A DNA stretch of 64,000 nucleotides from Mactra quadrangularis (lineage: Eukaryota > Mollusca > Bivalvia > Venerida > Mactridae): contig CM046301.1 of NCBI GenBank assembly GCA_025267735.1, forward strand, positions 59,105,872-59,169,871, written 5' to 3'. Made by a program: the position numbers and the translations under genes. Below, in pieces: positions 27,567 through 37,969 of this stretch. The notes below the pieces were generated by a model. That model saw only the letters and a list, made by a program, of their open reading frames with translations. It made no database searches and was not told the origin of the DNA. Numbering within the stretch: position 1 is the first letter of the stretch; the number at the start of each line of letters is the position of its first letter.

Positions 27567-27803
27567 ATAGTTCTATTGCATTAACCTGTCACAACTTAAA
27601 TAATTACACGGTCACTGATTGTATTATTTTTAACCTCTCCAAACTTGTTATTTCCCCCATATTAAAAATCGTCGCATATATAGTTAGATTATCAATAATT
27701 AGTATGGATTGGTGGCTCAATTGTTAAAAAGAGGTAAAATAATAACACATTCAATGACCGTGTAATTATTCAAGTTGTGACAGGTTAATGTAATAAAACT
27801 ATA
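27567..27803. mobile_element. Palindromic MITE between the two transposon genes
   Basis: A segment of about 235 bp has inverted arms of roughly 65-70 bp. The left arm runs about 27,568-27,636 and the right about 27,733-27,802. They share ATTAACCTGTCACAACTT, AATAATTACACGGTCA and TTTACCTC / TTAACCTC with only a few differences. Both edges sit in TA, compatible with a TA duplication. The 95-bp centre is not self-complementary. It is non-coding and lies in the 2.3-kb spacer between the convergent genes. The superfamily is not assignable from the ends alone. Confidence 0.75.
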
Positions 27804-28099
27804 TATTATCTGTTTAATTTTTGTCAATAATATAAATTCTTTGATTTAAAGTTCTTGAGATGTAGTTGAAATATATTAAACTATGTGTGTATATGTGTGT
27901 ATGTTTGTTTCTTTTCTGTCCCTTTTCATGTTTACTTTCGTTAGGGTTAACACCATAGCGATACATTCTATAGGTCATATAATGGTGGTCAGTCAACCTA
28001 TAATTTACATTCATGGAAAGGCTTAATCTCTTGATTTAGCTGTTAATCAACTATTGACTGCTAAGCACATACTTTCTTCTGTGATTGACATCTGGCCTA

Positions 28100-28260
28100 C
28101 ATAATAAAGAATCATGTCGTAGGGAGAATGGCCCTGGAAATATTTTCATGATTAAGTATGCGCCTGTCAGGATTAAAACCAACTACCCCTTGATCAGCAG
28201 ACTTGTGTGCTACCATTGAACAAGCTGGAGGCTATGACCCTCATCATTAGTTGCATACTA
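28100..28260 (-). mobile_element. Degenerate tRNA-like SINE head
   Basis: The minus strand reads like a tRNA: AGCTTGTTCAATGGTAGC (box-A-like, near 28,227-28,210), a plausible anticodon region, then GTTGGTTTTAATCCTGAC with a box-B-like GGTTTTAATCC (28,180-28,170). Several box B positions are changed, so it is more likely an old SINE than a tRNA gene. No tail or target duplication was found. Confidence 0.35.
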
Positions 28261-28995
28261 GACTAGACTAGAGTTAAGTTGGCCACAGTCCTTGGACAAA
28301 ACTGAAGTAGACTCCAATCTTCTGTAAGTGCAACTAAATAGCCATGTTAAGTACCATTACTTGTGCATTGCCTTTTATTCCCAAGGAGATATAGATCTAG
28401 TTAATGACCATGGTCACTTGCCTAGTTAGGCAGGTATCTCCGCTTAATTGTCTCATGACTACATAGAAAATTTACATGTCTAATGCATTGTAAATTTGGG
28501 TCTAGTAATTCACAAGTTGATATGCCTTGTTAAATACTTATCCCTGTTGTCTTGCCAAAACTTCGTAACTTCAATTCAAAGAGGTAAAGTTATGAGGTTT
28601 TAACTTGACAACAACATAATGTCAGCTGTCATCTATTCTACCTATTTTGCTCATACAATATCATGGAAACGAATTAGACACAATTTATTCGGCCAGATAA
28701 CATGATACCCATGATAACAGGCTTGATGTGTTTTTTGTTATAATCCACAGACGATAATTTGATCATTGCTGATGACCAATGTAATGCTATTGTTCTTTTA
28801 CAAGTTGCTTTTATAGATAGAGTCTAATCGTTTAAATACCTCATTAATCGCAATTTATGTTATGTAAACAAGTATTTGTTCATTAACAATTTTCAACTTA
28901 TCGTCTTTGGACTGTTGTCATACTACTGAATTAAAACAAAACCAAGTACAATGTACTGATCAACTGTATTCAATTCACAATCACAATCAAATACA

Positions 28996-31900
28996 TCACC
29001 ATCCAACACCATGCCGGCTAGGTTCAAACCCTCGATATTGTCCAATAGGGCTAGGATACTTGTCCCGAATAATTTTTACACAACATGCAGGAACTGTCCT
29101 CCTGTCATCTTTACTTAACCTTCCGTGCACCCATAACGTATACTGCCTATAGGCAGCATGCCTATAGGCTCTGTTTGTGTCTTCTAGTGACACTGCATGT
29201 TCAGCAAACACATCATTGCGAAATGTTTGCTGAATATGCAGTGTCAAGGGATCGATAATACTAATTCTCATCTCCTGAAAAAAAATTGTACAACACTCTT
29301 GTTACAAATATTTATAACTCAATCACAGTTTAATTAAGTATAGTTTACAAGCTTCCAAACATATTCTTACCAGTCAATATTACTCATCTAGAAGCTTACA
29401 TTCAGTTTATCTATGCAAAAAAGTTATATTGTTAAGAGAGGGGTAATCTACTTAGGAATACTTAGATTTATATTAAACATAATTCTACAGTCAATGTCAT
29501 TAAACCATAGTTTAACTTAGCTCTGTAGCATACTAAAATGAACATTTACGTAGAAGAAATAAGCACTTATAATTTGATAAAGAATAATTACATTTTTGCA
29601 TAATATCACTACATCTGTTCAATGCTATCTAGACAAGCACATTTTAAGATTACGTTATTTAAAAATAGGTTTCACAGTAACTTCGACAACATATGAGTTT
29701 ATGATAAACATTACTCTGAACATCATATATTGTTTATTGATTATGCCTCATTTCCTGGACTGTATTCAAGCCAGTTTGAACATGCTCTTCCCATAAGAAA
29801 ATTGATAAATAAAGTATTATCTTTCAAAAAGCACAACCCACTAAGATCAAAACCATATAGCCGTAAGGCATGGTTACTTTTTATTTGACCATCAAGGTGT
29901 GAGTTCTTTTAAGTGAATTTGTAGACCAAGACATATACATACAATATTAAAATAAAAACTGTATATAATATGGAATATTTCCTTACCGGTCTCCTACTAT
30001 TACAATATTGTGGAGCCATACCACAACATACTTTATCCTCATCTCTAACCATAGGTGGACACATTGTACAAATACACCAGCTTGGAGATGATGCTGAAGG
30101 TTCTGGCTCACTTGGTGGCTGGTCTTTTGAAAGCATGGCAGCAACATCTAAAATTATAGCTGGCTGTCGAATGGCAACTTCTTTCAGTAGCTTCTTAGAC
30201 TGTCCTTCCTCTAACTTATCAATTAATTCCTGAAATAAAAAAGACAAGTTGAAGATAACATTAGAACAGATTAATATAAATATGACTAGTTAAACACCTT
30301 GCAGGATATTTCTTCTCATTTATGTATTCAAAAACGGCCATAATCTAAATTAGTATAAAGATGTCTGCCAACTGACTTAAAAACCTCTGTCTTCAAGTAT
30401 TACATATTGGCGTCATAGTATAACAACTTGTAGTGTTAAAACCTGATAGGTAAGTCAGCATAACACAGCTATTTTTCTAGAGTAAGTGTTTATGTATATC
30501 TATGCACATTTAAGCAGTTAAATGGATTGTGTCAAATTTAAATAACAAGGAAAGGTCAATTTCTTCACATCTTTGATCTTAAAGATAAGTATGTTTTGTC
30601 ATTTTTTTACAAAACATAGTAAAATGTCAAACATATATATCTTAACAATAAATGTTTTATCAAGGTTATAGCGCTATTAGAGCAACAGACAGATATTCCA
30701 TATTTTTAGGTGTATACAAGCATCTGTACATTATCTTCTGTGATCACCTATTTATTTGCAACCATGGTGCAAGGTTTACTGAACTTTGAGCATTGCAATA
30801 AGTACATATTTAAGAGAATTTAAACTAAGGACTTTTTCTTCAATTCAAAAGTTGTAAGAGCCTATTGAAAGGGTTAACAAACTTTGCTGTCTGCCAGGGG
30901 CTGCCTGATATATGTACATGCATTTATCTGTACAAATTTCACCTTTGCGATACACTAACTTAGCTCCTCACATATAAATTATTAATAATACAATAGACAG
31001 ATGACTCAGCTTTAACTATTGGTAGACCTTAATAATATGTATACTGGCATCAATTTACCTAGCAAGCCAAATTCACATGTTACAGTCAAATTTAATTTGG
31101 TTAATCATTTTTAATATTGTTTGGTTAAACATTATAAGTCACTTACATCAGCTTTCTCTGACCTTTCTCTGTGTAGTCTTTCTAGTCTTTCTTGTTCTCC
31201 TTCCTCAAACTCCCTGCCTCTAAACACCCTACCACCTCTCCTTCCTCTCCCACCCCTTGTAGTAGTACTACGAAGTCTTTTTGGCATGACATCTTCTTCT
31301 GATTCTGGTGTATCCTGTAACAAAATGTATAGTAAATATATCAACTTTGTATCTGTTGACAGACAACATAGTCTGTTGGTTTATTTATTCTTGATTCACC
31401 AAACTTCACCAATCAAGAGTCTGGGACAGTTCATCTGCTACCAGTAGTCTACTTTCTCCAACAATAAGTTATAGTCTTCTGACCTCAAGTCGTCTGCCTT
31501 TCTAATCATTCAGTAGCACACAAGTAGGCTAACTGGAGAGTCATGTCGTTGGATTAGATTCACATTCGGGCACTTTTGTATAAAGTTTGGTCTTGAAATT
31601 GTTTGTACAGCCATTTTTCCTTGTACCAAGGATTCTATATCATGTAGGGCAGATGTAAGTACTGTTTATAAGTTGGATCCATGTATCTTTGCCACCCCAT
31701 AAAAAGTGAGACCAATGTCTTACCACTTTTTAAGCACACCGAAAACAGACACAGTCACAAATGGCAATTACATGTATATACAGGCCTAAGATTGTTAAAC
31801 TTGAGAATGATAACCATGCTCAAAACTCTGTTTCAGAATTGATTTTGAATGCATTTCTTTTTTAGTTCTTAGCTTTATTAAAAGTATGCAGCTTAGGGTC

Positions 31901-33173
31901 AAAACTAAACATGTGAACTGTTACCAAGTTATATTACATAAACAGGTCATATAATAGCAATTATCAAGATAATGAAAAATTTGTCTGAATTTGAAAATTT
32001 CTAAACTAAGTTACAGCAATCCTACATAATTGTACTTAATTTCTAAACTTTGATTTAGAATAGCAAATGTCATCACAAAATCTAATTAAATGAAAACGTA
32101 CAGTTCCAGTATCTTCAAACACCAATGACTGCCTAGCTCTTTTCTCTCTTGTCGAAGACATTTCTTCATCCTAAAAGATAAGGCACAAATATTCACTGAC
32201 TGGCCATAGTAAGGTTCAGATGATACATAAACTTAAACAAATAAAATTCAATCCATAAGAATATTACAGAACTTTTTAATCTCAATGGATTGTGCACTAA
32301 CAGTATTCAGTCGGTATAAGTTCATTTATGTTATGTGTTAAAGACAAACATGTGTTTTCACATATGCATCAACACTTAAACACCATTGAAATACTCATGA
32401 ATCTTAATTTTAATCAAATAAGGAACAAAATTGATGTTCAGGATGGTTAAATTTCTTGGTTCATTTTGCGCTGAAAAAAAGTATTGTTTATTCAGAGAAC
32501 CTAACTACAGAAAATGCAAAATGATTTTCTATTACTGAATTCAGTGAGATTATGAAACAAAAATATGGAATAAAACTGGCAAAAGATATTTGATGCTTGG
32601 TCTCAAACCCATATCAGGCAGTCAACATGCACTTTTTTTAACTTTTTAATAGTCTGCTGGACTATCAGCTAACTGTAGAAGTTGCAGATAAATTAAGTAT
32701 TCTAAAAGACCCAAGTGTCCAAACATTGCATGTCATGTCAATGGCATGATCAAAAAGATATCAGTGAGTGTACTTTACTCTTATTCGTGATTTCCTATCG
32801 AATCGTGAATAAATGTCAAGTGCTAATGCCATCGATTTTATTTTTACAATAATAAATCATACAAGAGTGGACCGTTTTGACCTTACAAACATGTTAAAAC
32901 AAAAGCTAGACTAACATAGTCTTAGGTATAGACGTGAGAATGAAACATTCCTGACATCCATGGACACAATTGTTGTCAATTCTGAACTTGTCGGACAAGT
33001 TTTCCACAGACCCATAATATGTCCGTACATTTTGCATTATTAATAGGTTCACGATAATAAAACAATGAATATGCGCCTAACAGCTACATTAACTTTATTT
33101 GCAAAGATTCATATTCTTAACGACGTATACAAAACATACTTACAGTATCGATAGACGTGCGTTGCTCCGCCAT
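28996..33173 (-). CDS. P2X7 'ballast'-domain protein in the transposon, 5 exons, 262 aa
   Basis: Exons in transcript order: 33173-33144, 32170-32102, 31314-31147, 30229-29987, 29274-28996. All introns are GT-AG and all junctions are phase 0, giving an open 262-codon frame. Residues 1-60 are acidic and basic low complexity, followed by an RG-rich patch (TRGGRGRRGGRVFRGR) and a charged, probably coiled-coil segment (about 74-115). The C-terminal half has WCICTMCPPM (W140, C141, C143, C146), CC at 157-158 and C165, then NRAYRHAAYRQYTLWVHGRL (from 204), VPACCV (232-237) and IRDKYPSPIGQYRGF. That order of motifs is the signature of the P2X7 intracellular domain, which in the mammalian receptor binds zinc and a guanine nucleotide. 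There is no transmembrane segment or P2X channel part, so this is a soluble, presumably zinc-binding protein. Its start is 249 bp from the transposon's right end. The role is unknown; an accessory transposition factor is inference. Confidence 0.85.
31480..31740 (+). mobile_element. Possible old SINE in intron 3 of the ballast-domain gene
   Basis: The stretch contains GTAAGTACTGTTTATAAG followed by TTGGATCCATG, resembling the body of the SINE at 57,751-58,043 read on its sense strand (GTAAGTACTGGTTATAGACA). A tRNA-like head is suggested around 31,515-31,575 but is too eroded to confirm. The intron is otherwise without recognisable content. Confidence 0.3.
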
Positions 33174-33422
33174 GTTGTGTAATGTTTATACTGCAGATCG
33201 GTTAACCGTAGCGTCACGTGATAAATAAGTACAACCCACTAGTGGAGAAATCCCTGGTTATAAATAGATCAGACAGAGACTATTTTCCCAACTAGTCAGA
33301 ACGATAATGTGCTAATTACAAGCGTCTAGGTCATGATTTGGGTTATTTTTTTTATTTAGGATAGGAATGTACGTCAAATTAGCCACTTTTAAAAAACAGC
33401 ACTAATCTGGTTGTGAGTATCT

Positions 33423-35290
33423 TTAAGGGAGCGATATAGAGTCTTTATTGTTTTCTTAAGTACACTAAAAAGAAAGTAATACAATAACTCTATATAAATA
33501 AACAAGGTGAAAATACGATATGAAGTCGCGATAACACAATAGAAGATGCTCATTACTTCCCAGGAAGGAAGTATCCCGGACATACAAATAGCTTCTATAT
33601 AATCTATACTATCGAATTTAGACACTATATCATGTAAATTTGCAAGTTGTTTGTCTATATGCAAGTATTGTGTGTATAAGATAACTGGACTGTTATTTCA
33701 AGTTATTTCAAGATTAAGTGTTTATTATTTCTTTGCTTGGAAAGTATAATACTTTATTTCACATCAATCAAGCGTTTCATATTTTAGGAAGATGATGTTT
33801 ACATCCAATAGTATTATCAAAGTACAGTGTACAAATGTACAGAAAGATCTGAATGAAAATGTTTTTTAAGTATGCAACATCGTGACTTTTTTTCAGAATC
33901 ATAAAACTGTAGTTCATAGCTGGTTAATGAACGTCGGCATTTCACATTATCATTATTAAAAATATTAATTGAAAGGACCATTTAGCCTACGCGGGAAACC
34001 AAATAAAGTATTCGTTTTAATAGACTTTTTGTGAAGCCACTCGTCATCTTTACCAATTAGTTTTTAATATTAATGCTGAAAATATTGATTCAGATTTTAA
34101 TTGAGACTTTGTTCGTGTATCATAGAAATAAAGATTTACAGAGATATCATAATTTAGATTATTTTTTGGGCTTTTACAATTTGTTAAATAATGTTTTTAT
34201 AAACACTATTTTTCAACCAATGAATCAATCAAACACACACAGATTTAAGATTAGATACATGGACAACTTGGTTATAACTCTTGTATTATTAAAATTTTAA
34301 GCAGCAATATAAATATACGCATTTTAGACTTAATATTATTTCAATGTAGGGTCAATGTCATGAAAGCATCATACATGTTTATGTGTTTTTTTAGATTTGA
34401 ATTAGCTGAACATATTTTTATACATTATATCATTTAAAGCAAACTGGTTTCTTAAAGTCGTTCTGTCTTGAAGCTTTTATTAAATAAATATAATCTAAAT
34501 GTCTTATTTTTCATATAAAAATCGGTTGAATATGGAAGCAGTAATGGAAGGTATATTGCTAAATAATCTAGTCCGTCTAGAAATTAAAATAGTAATATAT
34601 TTTTGTAGTCATTTATATAGTGGCACATGATACGTTTTCAGTTTGGAACAGTTTCCTCTTGCAAATGATTGTCTGATAAACGTAGAAAGGTTTGTCATTG
34701 ATAACCATTCTAAAAGTAAATATTACTGCTTTCAAGGTGATAATAAAGACAGCTAAATGGATATTAATAATTTACTAATAATAAAACAAGGATACCGACA
34801 TTTCATTATTAAACAAGATAATAGCGAGTATTTGTTAATGCAAAACTGCACATTATATTAATGAAGAGGCAATTGAATTTAAAAAAAAGATTAAGCCTAA
34901 GTTCAAAAAAGACATGGTCTGGATTTTCAAAGGGAAATGAACTCGTCTAAAGTACGAATGAATTGTATTAAAAAATATAAAATATTGATTACATTACATT
35001 GGTTACATGTTGCTCAACTGAACCAATGTAAAACTATGAACACAATATTAAAAATAATTTCTCAGAACGTCATGTTTTAGATTATTTCTAACAGTTTTAA
35101 CACAATTAAATAGAATAGGAATCATTGGAGATACGCTAATGTAAATTCGTGCTTTTGATCTTGACAATAGAGCTTATCTGGTTGTGCTTTTTGAGTATTA
35201 TCATGTCACAACCGTTTTTAAGTGAGAAGTGTCATAACGAAAACTTTATACTAAATGTCTAAATTATTGTGCATTTTAATTTTGTTTTGG
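33423..35290. repeat. Segmental duplication, copy B, right part
   Basis: Continuation of copy B after the transposon, matching copy A from 4,992 onward. Shared points are GCGATATAGAGTCT (A 5,001), the block at 33,893-34,015 (A 5,461-5,580), 34,305-34,450 (A 5,815-5,960), 34,620-34,930 (A 6,119-6,425) and 35,130-35,215 (A 7,158-7,243). Divergence is higher than in the left part, and recognisable similarity ends near 35,290. Confidence 0.85.
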
Positions 35291-37969
35291 TTATGTTAAA
35301 CGCCATATCGACAAAAAATATGACGTCCATCCTCCTCTAACTTTGTTTTTCTGGATCCAGGAGTATTAATTTTATCATCAGTCCTTAGCTATCAGCTACA
35401 GGCCGTCCATGTTTTATGTACCTTTATTGACAGAGAAATGTCAACATTATTGTCAACTGTTAATGGAATGGTATAACAAGCCCTGTTGGTTGCGAAAATG
35501 CGATCATTTTTGGCCATAAGATTCAAAATCATTGGCATCGCTTTATGCGCCAAGTACCCGGGTTTATAACTTTTGAAAAAAAAACACTTACACATGAACA
35601 TATTGGAAAAATAGTTGTAAACTTAATAGAGCTTACTAAGTTAAACTATACATTATGCTAATAAGTATAAAGTTGGGTTTTCTATTATTGTCAAAGAAAA
35701 TGTATAATTTTAACATTTACTCTTGGTTGCACGTCTTAAAATTGCAATAGAAAGTTAACAACTAGATCAGTTGAAAGTATATAAAGCTATGTATGATGAA
35801 TTAAATTCTTTACTTGTTAATAAGGACAACATGATTATCAAATAGGTTCCATTTTAAGACTGATTATGAACTACTTCTAAAACATGCAAACAATGTGTCC
35901 GTGGTCTACTTAACCACCCATAAAAGCATTAGTAATGTCATTGAATATAAACCTAAATTCGTCTGGCAATATGTGTTCATCAAATGTCCCTTTTGGCTTA
36001 ACAGAATGACTCTAGGAAATGAGGAATTGTTTGTTTACGGTATGTTATGTAAATTTAGTTAAGGGCATAAATATTGTTGGTTATATCAACTCACCAGCAT
36101 CGATTTCGTTCAACGACTCTTACTAAGCGTTCACTGGAATGCTGTTTCATAAATTATGTGTTTTGTGCTGGTTTTAACCAAATTTATTTCTCTTTTATCT
36201 ATATCAAATTAAATTTGAATAGCGTTTGTTTAATAATATCATCTTCTCGATAAATCTTGCTATATGGTAGATCTCATTTAGGATGACATGATAAATTGTT
36301 TGCAAAAAGTTTGAGTCAAGTTGTCTTAAACTATTTATATCTCGTATATCTATTTGTCATAAGTTTCAAACCAGATCCGTAAAATAAATATATTGTACAT
36401 ATAATATTGTTCATACTCCTGATGTATGCCATGTATTTACATTGATAATATATGTTCTCTAAATTTAAATAGTTTGTTTTAAATAGTATTTGTCAAATCT
36501 TAGCGCGAGTAGTCATAAACTATACAATTTCATTGCAAGCTTCATATCATGTTCCCAATGCTTAATCCTGATCAAGTATAATTATAGTGATATAGTTATT
36601 TATTCTAACATAATTGGAGATGGCATGTATTCGTAATACCGGGTCTTTTTCTTTGATTTTACGCTTTACGTCATCAATACTTTGAATCGGGTAATGTAGC
36701 TCGTCTTGTTTGCAACATTACTTGTTACATATCATACCTGTGCCATTTATATATAAACATTTTGATATCATTGTATGACAAAGAACGACAATAACCGAAA
36801 TAAAAAAGTATTTATGTACTCTAAAAGTAGCATTTATTTTAATAATAGCGCATTTTCTTTCTTCCGTTTCAATGTAAATATTCTTAAAACGGTACTTCCT
36901 TATTATTATGAGAATTGTGACATCCCGACATAAAGATCAAATGTTAGAATGAAAATCCTTCTGCTTAATGGAAATGTCTGATACTCTAATTATAAAAACG
37001 TTATGATATTTAATACAGAATCATTAAAACTGTAGTTTGTGTAATTGGTTAATGCAAGTTTGTCTTTTATATTAGTATCATGATAACGTAATTAAATAAA
37101 AGAGCAAGCTAATATTTCCATTAGGTATGCCCGTTCAATTAAAGAAAGTAATCTGACATTTCAAGAAGTCGATTGATGACGTCAGTTACCAGCAGTTATG
37201 ACCATATAAATAATTAACATATGTGTTTATTTTGGTTTTGCAAGCAATTGAAACAAACAAACCAAATTAATGTATTATATCAAATGCATAAAATCATTAC
37301 GGTTTACGACTAGATGGAAACTCCTGAAAATGAAATGACATGTAGATCAACTGTATTCCGACTATTGTTTCTCTTAATCATATATGACGTTATCATTCCA
37401 TATGCTTAGTTCACACTAGCTACTACTACCAACCACTGTAGCGTTTCTAAACGTCGCACCGGCGCTTAACATCGCAATTGACGCTGAAAGTCGCAACATT
37501 GACGCTCTAGATTACTTAAATAGAAAAAATATTCGAACATAAATTTGTGTTTTCTTAAAAGTTTTTTGTTGGAGACAATGTGCCTTCACTCACTGGACAA
37601 AACATTTATAAACCGAAAGTAGAATTTGGTTGTCAATACTTCAATGTTTGATTTATAATCTTAAGGTTCTGGAACTGTAATGGTGACCTTCCACAATTCT
37701 CATAATGATATTGTTTCTTGAATCTATACTATTAAAGTCATTGAATGGTGACTTTTTAAAGAAATTTACCGTTTGTAACCTAAGTTATGTGCATTTTAAA
37801 ACGTGACCCTTGATTTTCAAAAAGACAGACGAAAAGTGAAAAAAACATTGTCCAAATGATGTGTTGACTTATTGGCATAATATGCCATTTCTACAAGTTA
37901 CGTACAGTACCATCTGTCATATATTTTGTCCCTAGTCTTAACAGTAAGTTCAAATCTGAATTTGTATAA
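35291..37969. other. Intergenic, mostly unrecognised
   Basis: There is no supported gene. A 69-codon open frame on the minus strand (35,601-35,392, with YLAHKAMPMILNLMAKNDRI) sits in a less AT-rich patch and is preceded by a pyrimidine-rich AG, so it could be one exon of something, but I do not recognise it. Around 36,900-37,170 there is faint similarity to the 33,800-34,015 block of copy B (CAGAATCATTAAAACTGTAGTT, GGTTAATG), possibly a much older third copy of the A/B unit. Confidence 0.4.

Larger units (their letters stand above)
15761..33426. mobile_element. 17.66-kb Kolobok-like DNA transposon with two genes
   Basis: The interval 15,765-33,422 interrupts copy B exactly at TTAA (15,761-15,764 and 33,423-33,426). 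The uninterrupted copy A reads ttgccTTAAggaagcgatag at 4,988-5,007 with one TTAA, so the insertion is defined to the base. The outermost 7 bp are an imperfect inverted repeat (left AGGCACC, right reverse-complemented AGATACT; all three differences are transitions). I could not extend it, which is a weak point. The cargo is a 14-exon transposase gene (+) and a 5-exon P2X7-ballast-like gene (-), convergent and starting 320 bp and 249 bp from their respective ends. Both frames are open across every exon with GT-AG introns. TTAA duplication plus a transposase of this type is characteristic of Kolobok; piggyBac is the alternative by target site but not by protein. Smaller elements are nested in its introns and spacer. 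Confidence 0.88.

Noticed and set aside
28996..33173. A true P2X receptor gene
   Set aside because: Only the cytoplasmic ballast-type domain is present. There is no transmembrane segment or ATP-binding ectodomain in any exon.
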